Of a stretch of 64,000 nucleotides of DNA, positions 17,642 to 26,807 are shown piece after piece (position 1 is the first letter of the stretch; each line of letters starts with the position of its first letter). The notes below the pieces were generated by a model that was given only the letters and a program-made list of their open reading frames with translations, ran no database searches and had not been told where the DNA came from. This stretch comes from HK1 sp965220535 (GTDB lineage Bacteria; Pseudomonadota; Gammaproteobacteria; HK1): assembly GCA_965220535.1 (NCBI GenBank), contig OZ244833.1, positions 930,001 through 994,000 on the forward strand, in the 5' to 3' direction. A program made the translations under genes and the position numbers.

Positions 17642-19102
17642 ATGAACATGCACACGCTCACCCTTCGAGAACTCGCAGAGGCCTTAAGGAAAAGGGAATT
17701 TTCGAGCGTCGAGCTCGTGCGTCATTTTCTCGAGCGCATCGAGACGCACAATCCCGACCTCAACGCTTTCATCACCCCCACCGCCGAGATCGCCTTGGCC
17801 CAAGCCGAGCGGGCCGACAAGCGCATCCGCGCCGGCGAGGATTCGCCCTTGCTCGGCATCCCGATCGCCCACAAGGATATTTTTTGCACCCGCGGCGTTC
17901 GCACCTCCTGCGCATCCAAGATGCTCGACAACTTCATCGCCCCCTACGACGCCACGGTGGTGGAGCGTTTGCAAGCGGCGGGGGCGGTGATGCTGGGCAA
18001 AACGAATATGGACGAGTTCGCCATGGGCTCGTCCAACCAGACCAGCCATTACGGCCCGGTGCGCAATCCTTGGGATTTATCGCGCGTGCCGGGGGGCTCC
18101 TCCGGGGGCTCGGCGGCGGCGGTGGCGGCGGGCTTGACTCCCTTGGCCACCGGCACCGAAACCGGGGGCTCGATCCGCCAGCCGGCATCGCTGTGCGGAC
18201 TGACCGGCCTCAAACCGACTTACGGACGCGTCTCGAGATACGGCATGATCGCCTTCGCTTCGAGCCTCGATCAAGCGGGTCTCTTCGCTCGCAGCGCCGA
18301 GGATATCGCCCTTGCTTTCGCGGCGATAGCCGGCCACGACCCCAAGGATTCGACCTCCGCTTTGCAGCCGACGCCGGATTATTCCGCCGCTTTGGAAGGG
18401 GACCTGAAGGGGATTCGCATCGGCGTGGTGCGCGATCAACTCGGTGCGGATCTCGACCCCCGGATCGGATACCGAATCGAGGAGGCGATTTCGCTGCTCG
18501 AAGGACTCGGGGCCGAGATATGCGATATCGCCTTGCCCGACTGCGCCCTTTCGATCCCCGTCTACTATGTCATCGCCCCCGCCGAGGCCTCGTCGAATCT
18601 TTCGCGCTTCGACGGCATCCGCTTCGGATACCGAGCGGAGAATCCCGAGAACTTGGAGGATCTCTATATGCGCTCCCGCTCCGAGGGCTTCGGGGCCGAA
18701 GTCAAACGACGGATCATGATCGGCACTTATGTCCTTTCCGCGGGCTATTACGATGCCTACTACATCAAAGCCCAGCAGCTGCGCCGCCGTATCGCCGACG
18801 ATTTCGCCCGCGCTTTCGAAAAGGTCGATATCCTTTTGGGACCGACCTCGCCGATGACCGCCTTTCCCATCGGCGAGAAGATGGACGATCCGGTCGCGAT
18901 GTATCTCTGCGATATCTACACCAGCAGCATCAACTTGGCCGGGATCCCCGCCCTTTCCGTCCCCGCCGGTTTCGTCGACGGGCTGCCGGTGGGGCTGCAT
19001 TTGATGGGCAACCATTTTTCCGAGGGCCGCTTGCTCGAAGCGGCCCACCGTTATCAACGAGCGAGCGATTGGCACCGACAATCGCCCGCGGCTTTTGCCT
19101 AG
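17642..19102 (+). CDS. gatA: Asp-tRNA(Asn)/Glu-tRNA(Gln) amidotransferase subunit A
   Basis: The glutaminase subunit, an amidase-signature enzyme that releases ammonia from glutamine and channels it to GatB. From ATG 17642 it has 486 residues. The Ser-cisSer-Lys centre is visible: Lys in PIAHKDIF, Ser in the GGSSGGSAAAVAAG loop, and the nucleophile region GTETGGSIRQP. The ending DGLPVGLHLMG is also characteristic. The open frame starts at 17510, but the extra 44 residues cover the repeat-bearing gap; ATG 17642 or 17648 fits the family N-terminus (LTLRELAEALRKREFSSVEL). Confidence 0.96.
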   Translation: MNMHTLTLRELAEALRKREFSSVELVRHFLERIETHNPDLNAFITPTAEIALAQAERADKRIRAGEDSPLLGIPIAHKDIFCTRGVRTSCASKMLDNFIAPYDATVVERLQAAGAVMLGKTNMDEFAMGSSNQTSHYGPVRNPWDLSRVPGGSSGGSAAAVAAGLTPLATGTETGGSIRQPASLCGLTGLKPTYGRVSRYGMIAFASSLDQAGLFARSAEDIALAFAAIAGHDPKDSTSALQPTPDYSAALEGDLKGIRIGVVRDQLGADLDPRIGYRIEEAISLLEGLGAEICDIALPDCALSIPVYYVIAPAEASSNLSRFDGIRFGYRAENPENLEDLYMRSRSEGFGAEVKRRIMIGTYVLSAGYYDAYYIKAQQLRRRIADDFARAFEKVDILLGPTSPMTAFPIGEKMDDPVAMYLCDIYTSSINLAGIPALSVPAGFVDGLPVGLHLMGNHFSEGRLLEAAHRYQRASDWHRQSPAAFA

Positions 19103-19168
19103 AGCCTCGAACGAGCCTCGAATGAGCCTCGAATGAGCCTCGAATGAGCATCGCATGAGCCGTGAATG
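19103..19168. repeat. 11-bp tandem repeat between gatA and gatB
   Basis: Six units of GAGCCTCGAAT, the first, fifth and sixth with substitutions, begin directly at the gatA stop. They lie upstream of the gatB start chosen here. Confidence 0.85.
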
Positions 19169-19233
19169 CGATGGCAAAATCGAAGCCATCGAGAAGCCAT
19201 CGAGTCGGCGATACCCCAAAAGAGCGCGAAAAG

Positions 19234-20694
19234 ATGAAAAGTGGATGGGAGGCGGTGATCGGACTTGAAATTCACGCCCAGCTGGCTACCCGCAGCAAGA
19301 TATTCTCCGGCGCTTCGACCGCCTTCGGTGCCGAGCCCAATCGCCAGGCGTGTTTGATCGATCTCGGCTTTCCCGGCGTGCTGCCGATTTTGAATGCCGA
19401 AGCGGTGCGCATGGCGGTGATGTTCGGTCTGGCCATCGGGGCTCGGATCGCCCCGCGCTCGATCTTCGCCCGCAAGAACTATTTCTACCCCGATCTGCCG
19501 AAGGGCTATCAGATCAGCCAGTACGAATTGCCGGTGGTTTCGGGCGGGGCGATCGATATCGAGATCGAGGAGGGCTCGACCCGCTCGATCGGGATCACCC
19601 GCGCCCACTTGGAAGAGGATGCGGGAAAATCCCTGCACGACATTCTTCCCGGGCATAGCGCGGTCGATCTCAACCGTGCGGGGATCCCGCTGCTGGAGAT
19701 CGTCTCCGAGCCCGATATGCGCTCTCCCGCCGAGGCCGTCGCCTTCATGCGCTGCGTCCATGCCCTCGTCCGCCACTTGGGGATCTGCGACGGCAATATG
19801 CAAGAGGGCTCCTTTCGCTGCGACGCCAATATCTCGGTGCGACCGGTCGGCGAGCAAAAGATGGGAACCCGCACCGAACTCAAGAATATCAACTCCTTCC
19901 GCTTCGTCGGACGAGCCGCCGCGGGAGAAATCGAGCGCCAGATCGATCTGTTGGAAAGCGGCGGCAGCGTCGTCCAGCAAACCCGCCTCTACGATGCCCG
20001 CAGCGATAGCACCCGAGCGATGCGCAGCAAGGAGGAAGCCAACGATTACCGCTACTTCCCGGATCCGGACCTTCTTCCGATCCGGATCACCGCAAAGGAT
20101 ATCGAAGAGATTCGCGCCGCGCTGCCCGAACTCCCGGCGGCGAAAAAGAAACGTCTGATGGAGACTTACGATCTCGAGGAAAGCGAGGCGGGACGCCTCA
20201 CCGCCGATCCGGCGATCGCCGACTATTACGAGGATCTGTTGAAGGCCGGGGGCTTCGAAGCGAAGGAGGCGAAGTCGAGCGCCAACTGGGTGCTCGGAGA
20301 TCTGTCCGCCGCGTTGCATCGGGACGATCGGGATATCGGCGATTGTCCGATCTCCGCGGCTTCTTTCGCGACCCTCATCGCCCGCATCCACGACGGCACC
20401 CTCTCGGGAAAAATGGCGAAAACGGTCTTCGAAGCGATGTGGGCGGGCGAAGGGGAGCCGGATCGCATTATCGAGGCCCGCGGCCTTGCCCAGATTTCCG
20501 ACTCCGATACCCTCGAGGCGTTGGCGGATCGGATCATCGAAGAGCATCCGGAGCAGGTCGCGCAATACCTCTCGGGGAAAGAAAAAGTCTTCGGTTTCCT
20601 CGTCGGGCAGATCATGAAAGCCAGCCGTGGACAGGCCGATCCGAAGCGTATCAACGAGATATTGCGTCGCAAGCTGAGCCCTGCGCCCGAATGA
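19234..20694 (+). CDS. gatB: Asp-tRNA(Asn)/Glu-tRNA(Gln) amidotransferase subunit B
   Basis: The subunit that binds mischarged tRNA, activates the side chain with ATP and transfers ammonia from GatA. From ATG 19234 it has 486 residues. Family marks are WEAVIGLEIHAQLAT, the KNYFYPDLPKGYQISQYE stretch, LEEDAGKSLHD, DLNRAGIPLLEIVSEPD, and the C-terminal YqeY-like tail ending GQADPKRINEILRRKL. The open frame from 19162 adds 24 residues over the tandem repeat, so the later ATG is preferred. With gatC and gatA it completes the enzyme, which implies that at least one of GlnRS or AsnRS is replaced by the transamidation route. Confidence 0.96.
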   Translation: MKSGWEAVIGLEIHAQLATRSKIFSGASTAFGAEPNRQACLIDLGFPGVLPILNAEAVRMAVMFGLAIGARIAPRSIFARKNYFYPDLPKGYQISQYELPVVSGGAIDIEIEEGSTRSIGITRAHLEEDAGKSLHDILPGHSAVDLNRAGIPLLEIVSEPDMRSPAEAVAFMRCVHALVRHLGICDGNMQEGSFRCDANISVRPVGEQKMGTRTELKNINSFRFVGRAAAGEIERQIDLLESGGSVVQQTRLYDARSDSTRAMRSKEEANDYRYFPDPDLLPIRITAKDIEEIRAALPELPAAKKKRLMETYDLEESEAGRLTADPAIADYYEDLLKAGGFEAKEAKSSANWVLGDLSAALHRDDRDIGDCPISAASFATLIARIHDGTLSGKMAKTVFEAMWAGEGEPDRIIEARGLAQISDSDTLEALADRIIEEHPEQVAQYLSGKEKVFGFLVGQIMKASRGQADPKRINEILRRKLSPAPE

Positions 20695-20769
20695 GAACTC
20701 CGGCGCTAATTGCCCCCGACGAAAAAATCTCGTGCTCCCCGACGATGCCTCGGCGCGGGAATTCGGACC

Positions 20770-22188
20770 ATGCGTAACGCCCTTTTCGCGCTGATCGTCA
20801 TCGGCATTTCGATCCTCGCCGGATGGTATTTCCTGCAGCCGGCATCGAAGGCTCCGCCGGCCGAGCCGACGCCGCCTGCCGACGGCATCGATTCGCAGGC
20901 GACCGCTCCCGAGTCTTCTGTCTTCGAGCGATCCGAATCCGAAAAGGATCCCTCGGATCCGATCGTCGACGAGGAGGACCGAGAGGAGGACGAAGAGATC
21001 GAGAGCGTCTTTCGGGAACGAACGCCGGATCTCCCCAAGGTATCCACGGTCGAAACGATTCGCCCGGCCGAAAACGCAGCCGATCCCGCCATGGCGAGCG
21101 CCCCCGTCCCTCCTCCTGCTCCTCCTCCCCGTCGATCCGAAGAGGCCCCGTCGAAGCCGAAGCCCGACGAGGCAGCCGATGCCGCCTCTTCGAATCGAAC
21201 GCAAGACGCTCGCAAGACATCCGAAGCCGAAACCGAAGCCGAAGCGATTCGCCATATCGAGAGCGTGATCGATCCTTTGGAAAAACCGATTCCCGTCGAC
21301 CGAGCCGACCATTTCGTCAGCGCCGAGCGCAGACTGTCGTTGATACCGGAAGAGGATATCGAACGACTCTCTTTGAGCGATATGAACGCGGACGAGGAGA
21401 TGGCCTTTGATGCTCCTTTGACCATCGTCCACGATATCGAACAAAGCGAGCGTGTCACAGCCGAAGATCTGCTTGCGGAGCACGAAGGGGATCTCGAAGC
21501 CTCGGTGGAAGTGATCGAGGACGATCGCGTCGAAACGCTCTCCGTCGCCGAAACCATCGAGCGCATCAAGCGCGCGGCGCAAAAAGCGCAAAACAACGCG
21601 CAAGACGCGGAAAAGTCGATCGTCTTGAGGCGCCGAGAACGCCATTTCGAAGTCACTACCCTCGATCGCTTGCAAAACCGCGTCGACGATGCGGATCGAA
21701 AAATGAGCGTAATACGAAAACCCTATCGCCTCGAAAGCGCCCCGCTCTCCCGGCTGATCGGAAAAGAAAGCGATGGCGATGGTGATGGCGATTCCATCTT
21801 TTATATACACACCGTCGGAAAGCGTGATATCGACGGAATCTGGGGAATCATCCACTACGGGCTTGTCGACAACTTCGCTTCGGGTATCGAAATCGAACGA
21901 GGGGATGACACCTCGATCTATCGAACGACAATTCCCCTTCATGCCGACGAACTTCTCGACGATCGATCCAGTTCCTACCTCGGAAAATTGATCCACGAAA
22001 AGGTTCGCCAATCCATCGTTTATAATTTCCGAGAATATCGGATTGGCAAAAATCCCGATCGCATCCATCCCGGCCAGGAAATCCTCATCGTCGAATTCCG
22101 ACCGGATGAATTGATCGATCTCTATCGATATTTCACGAGCGGTACCGGTGGCGATAGCGTCGACGACGAAGGCGAATCACCGCAATGA
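20770..22188 (+). CDS. Membrane-anchored acidic protein with a LysM-like C-terminus
   Basis: I do not recognise a named gene. From ATG 20770 the 472-residue product has one N-terminal membrane helix (LFALIVIGISILAGWYFL). A disordered Pro/Glu/Asp-rich region of some 170 residues follows, then an acidic helical middle (EDDRVETLSVAETIERIKRA), and a folded C-terminal domain from about residue 335. That domain begins FYIHTVGKRDIDGIWGII and ends NPDRIHPGQEILIVEF, which resembles the ends of a LysM peptidoglycan-binding motif around a longer insert. A periplasmic, wall-facing role is inferred. It follows gatB by 75 bases in the same direction. Confidence 0.7.
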   Translation: MRNALFALIVIGISILAGWYFLQPASKAPPAEPTPPADGIDSQATAPESSVFERSESEKDPSDPIVDEEDREEDEEIESVFRERTPDLPKVSTVETIRPAENAADPAMASAPVPPPAPPPRRSEEAPSKPKPDEAADAASSNRTQDARKTSEAETEAEAIRHIESVIDPLEKPIPVDRADHFVSAERRLSLIPEEDIERLSLSDMNADEEMAFDAPLTIVHDIEQSERVTAEDLLAEHEGDLEASVEVIEDDRVETLSVAETIERIKRAAQKAQNNAQDAEKSIVLRRRERHFEVTTLDRLQNRVDDADRKMSVIRKPYRLESAPLSRLIGKESDGDGDGDSIFYIHTVGKRDIDGIWGIIHYGLVDNFASGIEIERGDDTSIYRTTIPLHADELLDDRSSSYLGKLIHEKVRQSIVYNFREYRIGKNPDRIHPGQEILIVEFRPDELIDLYRYFTSGTGGDSVDDEGESPQ

Positions 22189-22475
22189 GCTCGAAAAAAC
22201 GCGTTGCCGCAGGACCCTTCCCCGCTCCCCCGCCTTCGAGTTTTTCGCAATAGACCCTCTGCAAGATCGCTTCGAACCCCTTCGATCGGATAAAATCCCG
22301 GCGGTATTCATACGGCGAAGGTCCGCGCCGACGCGAAGGCATCGAAGGGAGCAAGGCATGAAAACGACATTGACCGGCGAAGACTTATGCCCGCACGAAG
22401 AAGTCTTGGCGATGCCGCATCCGTCGGCATCTTGCTTCGCCTTCGATAAAAAGATTTTTCGACAAGGACGATCCA

Positions 22476-25280
22476 ATGATAATTACCCCCCCCCCCCCAC
22501 AAAAATCTCTTTGCCGTCAATCTCTTGTCATCCTTGCGCTAGGAGCCTTGTCGATTCTCCATACCCCTTACGCCGCGGCGCAAACGAGGCCGGCGCATGA
22601 ATGCGTGTCGTACCAAGCTCGAACTTTAGGCAACTTTGCATTTTTCAATCTACGTAACAATTGCAGCGAGATAATCGACATCGTAATATTCGAATCGAAC
22701 CCCGGCTGCGTAGAATATGACTATGCAGAAAATAAATTTCTCAATCCGAATCCGAATAGAGATCCGAATGAAGATTCGATCAATTGGAATCTCCCCGGCA
22801 AATACTGCGTCGAATATCGAAGCAATGAGAGCCAAGCGGCATCGGGCTTTCAAAAATGCTCCTCGATTACGCTGAACGATTGCGGGAACGATCCGGACAA
22901 GCCGAGCTTGGCCATCCCGCTTAGGGTGCCTTCGGGAACCATCTCGCTCTCCCCTACGGGAACCCTGTCGGTAGCGGAGGGAGGCTCGAGGACTTTATCC
23001 GTCAGTCTTTCGACCGCCCCGAGTGCGAATGTGACGGTTTCTCTTTCGAAAACCAACGCCGACCTGACCCTCTCCCCGACTTCGCTGACCTTTACCACCT
23101 CGAACTATTCGACGGCGCAGCCAGTCACCGTCAACGCCGCCGACGATGACGATGCCACGAACGATTCCGACACTATCACCCTCGAAGCATCCGGAGGAAT
23201 CGACGCTCCGAAGGCGAGGAAATCGATCACCATCTTAGATGACGATACCCCGGAATTCGATCTGGCCGCTTCATCGATAAGCGTCAGAGAAGGCGCACAA
23301 GGCAGTTTCCAAGTCCGCCTCTCGGTACGACCCTCGGCGAATGTTACGGTGAGCCTGACGGCATCGGATCCCGACATCGCCATCGATACCGACCCCGATA
23401 CCGCGGGCAACCAAAACACCCTGACCTTCAACCTAACCGGCCAGACGAACGCTTGGAATGAATACCGAACGGTAAGCGTTTCCGCGGCCCATGACAACGA
23501 TGCCTACGACAAATCTGCCGCGATCGCTCTTAGCGGCAAGGGCGGGGATTTCGAGGGCAAGACCGCAAGCCTTGCCCTTTCCATCGTCGACGACGAGCCG
23601 CCGCGAGGGAGAATCCTTCTCCCCCCGACCGAGGCCTTGACCATCGACGAAGGAAGATCGGGAAGCATCGATATCCGTCTTTCCCGTCTTCCCAAAGCGA
23701 ACGTCACGCTTTCCCCGTCGAGCGACAACCCGGATCTCGTCTTTTCCCCCGCTTCTTTGACCTTTACCCCTACCAACGGAACGAGCGCCCAAACGCTCTC
23801 GGTTTCGGCCTCCGACGATTCGGATTTCACGAACGAATCCTCGACGATCATCCTCACCGCCCAAGGAGGAATCATCGCTCCCCCGGTCTCGAAGGAAGTG
23901 AGGGTCATCGACAACGATATACCGCCTTCGGGAACGATCCGCATCTCCCCGCTCGAGATTCCCTCGATAGCCGAAGGGGATTCGCTCGGCATCGAGATTT
24001 CCCTTTCGAGCCTTCCGGGAGCCGACGCATTCATCACCCTGTCGAGCGACAACCCCGACCTGACCCTCTCGCCGACTTCCTTGACCTTCACCCCTTCGAA
24101 CTACTCGAACGCCCAATCGGTCCTTTTGGCAACGGCAGAGGACGACGACGACACCGACGAAAGCGTATCGATCACGATTGCCGCCTCGGGAGGAATCGGC
24201 GCTCCGCCCATAACGACACAAGCCCGGATCATCGACGACGACAAACCTTCGCCCCCGCCGCCGGCCTACGTCTACGACGGAACGCTCGTCATCGCCCCCG
24301 AAGGAAGGCTCGTCATCGACGAGGGCAGCGAAGCAAGCCTCGACATTCGCCTCGGGGCCCAACCGATGAGAGCGGTATCGGTTCTGGTATCGAAGACATC
24401 GAAGTCCTTGGGAGTCGGTTTCTCTCGCGAATCGATGACCTTCACCCCGACGACATGGAACGAAGCACAGACATTGACGATCGTGGCCCACGAAGACTCC
24501 GACCGGGACGATAGCGTCCACACCCTCGTTTTCGACTTCGAGGGCAGGAGGGCCATCCGAGAGGTGATCGTCACCGACGACGACAAAGAGTTGCCTAAAA
24601 CCCAAGCCCTCGCCCTCCCGTCGCCGGGTTCGGGCGACAGCGTGACCCTTCGCATTCAATGCAAGCAGGAGACTCCTTGCTCCGTCGCCTTCGATTGCTC
24701 CGCCCAAGAAGACGGGGAAGTCTTCGAAGGAAGATTGCCCGAGCCCATCCCCGCTTGGGGGGCGCTCTCTCTGTCGATAAGGGATATTCAGCGTCATACG
24801 GGGGAAAAATCCTGGGGAGGAAAGGGTCGTTTGGGATGCGCCCTTCGCAGCGGCGAGAATATCGGCTCGCAAGTGTGGACCCGTTCGGGCAACGGCGTGC
24901 TCGTCAACAACAGCGCGATGATTCGAAGCGTCCTCGAAGGAGAGGTCTATCGAGCGGATATCGAATCGATCCCTTCGCCCGACTCGTCGGACGAATCGAA
25001 TATCCGGATTCGCTGCAACTCGCCGGTGGCGGATTGCCTCGATACCGCTTTCGTATGCTACTTGGACAGCGGCAGAAGATACGAGTGGATGTTGGGGCGA
25101 ATCGAGCGCCTGACGACCAGACATCTGCAATCGGAAGAGCTCGCAAGCGGCATCGGCTATCGCTGGCAAGGCTTGGGTCTGACTTGCGAAGTGCAATCGA
25201 GCAGGAGTTTCACCGCGCAGGTGCTGACCCGAACCGGCGGCGGAGGCGCGCTGGTCAACAACAGCGCGACGGGAGGATAA
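22476..25280 (+). CDS. Calx-beta repeat secreted/surface protein, in-frame poly-C copy
   Basis: A paralogue of the gene at 688, here open from its ATG. AAGG lies about ten bases upstream of ATG 22476. The N-terminus MIITPPPPQ spans a 13-C tract, then a signal peptide (QSLVILALGALSILHTPYAAA). Residues 45-145 form a Cys-containing domain not present in the first copy. Five Calx-beta repeats follow (about residues 150-700) with TLSVAEGGSRTLSVSL, SKTNADLTLSPTSLTF and closing DDDTPE acidic loops. The last 220 residues carry the same two-fold Cys domain (IQCKQETPCSVAFDC; IRCNSPVADCLDTAFVC) and end QVLTRTGGGGALVNNSATGG. An extracellular adhesive or cation-binding role is inferred from the fold family. 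Confidence 0.85.
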   Translation: MIITPPPPQKSLCRQSLVILALGALSILHTPYAAAQTRPAHECVSYQARTLGNFAFFNLRNNCSEIIDIVIFESNPGCVEYDYAENKFLNPNPNRDPNEDSINWNLPGKYCVEYRSNESQAASGFQKCSSITLNDCGNDPDKPSLAIPLRVPSGTISLSPTGTLSVAEGGSRTLSVSLSTAPSANVTVSLSKTNADLTLSPTSLTFTTSNYSTAQPVTVNAADDDDATNDSDTITLEASGGIDAPKARKSITILDDDTPEFDLAASSISVREGAQGSFQVRLSVRPSANVTVSLTASDPDIAIDTDPDTAGNQNTLTFNLTGQTNAWNEYRTVSVSAAHDNDAYDKSAAIALSGKGGDFEGKTASLALSIVDDEPPRGRILLPPTEALTIDEGRSGSIDIRLSRLPKANVTLSPSSDNPDLVFSPASLTFTPTNGTSAQTLSVSASDDSDFTNESSTIILTAQGGIIAPPVSKEVRVIDNDIPPSGTIRISPLEIPSIAEGDSLGIEISLSSLPGADAFITLSSDNPDLTLSPTSLTFTPSNYSNAQSVLLATAEDDDDTDESVSITIAASGGIGAPPITTQARIIDDDKPSPPPPAYVYDGTLVIAPEGRLVIDEGSEASLDIRLGAQPMRAVSVLVSKTSKSLGVGFSRESMTFTPTTWNEAQTLTIVAHEDSDRDDSVHTLVFDFEGRRAIREVIVTDDDKELPKTQALALPSPGSGDSVTLRIQCKQETPCSVAFDCSAQEDGEVFEGRLPEPIPAWGALSLSIRDIQRHTGEKSWGGKGRLGCALRSGENIGSQVWTRSGNGVLVNNSAMIRSVLEGEVYRADIESIPSPDSSDESNIRIRCNSPVADCLDTAFVCYLDSGRRYEWMLGRIERLTTRHLQSEELASGIGYRWQGLGLTCEVQSSRSFTAQVLTRTGGGGALVNNSATGG
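22486..22498 (+). repeat. Poly-C tract (13 C), putative phase-variation switch, ON state
   Basis: Thirteen C follow codon 3 of the 22476 start and encode the Pro run. Here 13 C keeps the long frame open. The placement is the same as at 451-463, where 13 C closes it. From 22189 to 22475 I see no convincing gene; a frame from ATG 22358 runs into this tract in a different phase. Confidence 0.8.
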
Positions 25281-25297
25281 AAGGGGATAGACCACGT

Positions 25298-25729
25298 ATG
25301 GGAAGTGGTCATGGACGAAATCGTGGTGGAGTTCGAAAAACGGGCGGTGATGCGCACGGCAACTCGCGAAAAGATGCAAGTCGCGAACGAAGAATCGAAC
25401 GACGGAAACGCGGTGATTTTTTTATTGACTATATTGCGCCGCCCGTTTATCGCTTTCCGAAGTTGGTGGAAAGCACGCCCGAAGGCGACGTCACTTGGAT
25501 TGCGAAATTCGTCACGCAAGGGCGACCGTTCGCCGTGTATTGCAAAGGCAACGACTGCACGCGGATCAATATTGCCGGTGCGTGCCAATCGGAACTTGAG
25601 ATACAGACCGGCACCGCGACGCGGTACCCGCTTGTCTTCGACGGCGAGCCCGTCGGCGATGTAAGCCCCGAAGACGAATGCAGAGTGACTTCGAACGGGA
25701 AAATCCACGTAAACGTCGAGCCGCAATAA
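25298..25729 (+). CDS. Small hypothetical protein, possibly frame-shifted at a T7 run
   Basis: Function unknown. The C-terminal 95 residues look like a real folded protein: DYIAPPVYRFPKLVES, VTWIAKFVTQGRPFAVYC, three further Cys, and a final GKIHVNVEPQ. The N-terminal part in this frame is Arg-rich and unconvincing. A different frame from ATG 25311 reads plausibly (MDEIVVEFEKRAVMRTATRE) up to a run of seven T near 25419-25425. The native protein may therefore start at 25311 and shift at that run, which means a frameshift or another homopolymer switch. AAGGGG precedes the start region. The stop is followed by a hairpin at 25749. Confidence 0.5.
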   Translation: MGSGHGRNRGGVRKTGGDAHGNSRKDASRERRIERRKRGDFFIDYIAPPVYRFPKLVESTPEGDVTWIAKFVTQGRPFAVYCKGNDCTRINIAGACQSELEIQTGTATRYPLVFDGEPVGDVSPEDECRVTSNGKIHVNVEPQ

Positions 25730-25748
25730 TACCGACCGCAAGAGAAAT

Positions 25749-25785
25749 AGCCCGTCGGACGCGCTCGCGTTCGGCGGGCTTGTTT
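25749..25785 (+). terminator. Hairpin after the small hypothetical gene
   Basis: AGCCCG with an inner GACGCG-type arm pairs across a CTCG loop with GGCGGGCT and is followed by TGTTT. The stem has small mismatches and the T-run is weak, so it is a probable rather than strong intrinsic terminator. Confidence 0.55.
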
Positions 25786-25915
25786 ATTGGCAGCACGGGC
25801 GAAGTGTCCGCCGCCGAATTATCCACCGATGACCGCCCCGACGCCGTGCGTCGAATATCGGCGACCGACCGCGAGCGTGGAATCGAAGCGGCAAGAATCA
25901 GCGCGAAGCCGCCTA

Positions 25916-25946
25916 TTGACAACGCTAAAAAAATCTGTCATCTATG
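25916..25946 (+). promoter_or_regulatory. Sigma-70-like promoter for the 26003 gene
   Basis: A perfect TTGACA at 25916-25921 is followed after 17-19 bases by a weak -10 (CATCTA or TCTATG). TTGAC boxes lie upstream of the two related genes as well (minus-strand TTGACC ending the run at 63023-63028, and TTGACT at 63515), which supports the -35 call. Confidence 0.5.
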
Positions 25947-26002
25947 GAGTAACGATTCAGACTTTGAATCCACCATGACAAAACAGGCCAAGGAGAATAG
26001 AT

Positions 26003-26503
26003 ATGAAAACGATCACCGGAATCTTCGCGGGACTTTTCTTCGGATTCGCTTCGCTGGCGGCTATGGCTTACGAGTGTCCGCCGTGGATGACTGATGACAA
26101 CTGCGAACGGGCGAAGGAAGAAGCGGAAGGCAAGAGCGCAGCCGTCAAAGCCCCGACGCAGATCGCATATCACGGCTACTCGCGCCCGCAAGGGAGCGGG
26201 AATACCGGGCCGAGATTGACGCGCTATTGGACGGAAGAGCGCGATGACGGCAAATACTTCTGCAAGGAATACTCGAACGGGAAAGTGGATTGCACGCATA
26301 TCCCGCATTCGGCGAGCGCGGGCGAATCCACGGGCAAGACGCAGATCGCGAGCCTTCGCATCGATAATCCGAATGGCGATGCGTGTGAGACTTCGGATGC
26401 TTATGCGTGCTTCGGGGATACGGATCAGAGCCCCGTCGTAAAGGATATCATTCAGCAACCGGTGGCGTTCTTCTGCTACTTTATGAACAACTGCCATCGA
26501 TAA
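26003..26503 (+). CDS. Small secreted protein of a local paralogous family (ECPPWMTDDNCERA type)
   Basis: I do not recognise a described family. The 166-residue product has a clear signal peptide (MKTITGIFAGLFFGFASLAAMA), then ECPPWMTDDNCERAKEEAEG, and a middle segment TEERDDGKYFCKEY. It ends in a Cys-containing region with IASLRIDNPNGDACETSDAY, CFGDTDQSP and a final CYFMNNCHR. AAGGAG six bases before ATG fixes the start. The proteins at 62120 and 63588 share the signal peptide, the DDGKY-type strand and the CFGNTD-type end, so they form a family of exported Cys-paired proteins. It stands alone between a promoter and a strong terminator. Confidence 0.75.
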   Translation: MKTITGIFAGLFFGFASLAAMAYECPPWMTDDNCERAKEEAEGKSAAVKAPTQIAYHGYSRPQGSGNTGPRLTRYWTEERDDGKYFCKEYSNGKVDCTHIPHSASAGESTGKTQIASLRIDNPNGDACETSDAYACFGDTDQSPVVKDIIQQPVAFFCYFMNNCHR

Positions 26504-26527
26504 GCAAGCCCCGCTTTATAACAAACA

Positions 26528-26560
26528 AGCCCGCCCCGACGCATAGGGGCGGGCTTTTTT
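26528..26560 (+). terminator. Strong intrinsic terminator after the 26003 gene
   Basis: A perfect 10-base stem AGCCCGCCCC / GGGGCGGGCT encloses an 8-base loop and is followed by TTTTTT. From 26561 to 26807 I see no gene. Confidence 0.9.
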
Positions 26561-26807
26561 ATGAATAAACGCCCGTGAGCGAATCCGACAAGCCGACGCG
26601 CGTAGAGTCGAAGATCGACAAGGGATGAAATGAGCACGCGCAGCACGATATTCACCGGCTATAAGGGATCGCGATGCTAGGGACGAGCGAATACACGACG
26701 ACGAAGGGCGTAGATATACCACTGCCGCGCAGATGAATGAGTAGACCGCGTAGGACGTGGGGATCAGGATCAAGCGAAACGGGAAAGGATACGATGAGCG
26801 AAGAGAC

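Noticed and set aside
22358..22600. Possible small gene MKTTLTGEDLCPHEE ahead of the second Calx-beta gene
   Set aside because: It has a fair ribosome site but runs through the poly-C tract into the wrong frame of the Calx-beta gene; with 12 C it would fuse to that gene, so it is noted as a possible alternative upstream start but not called.
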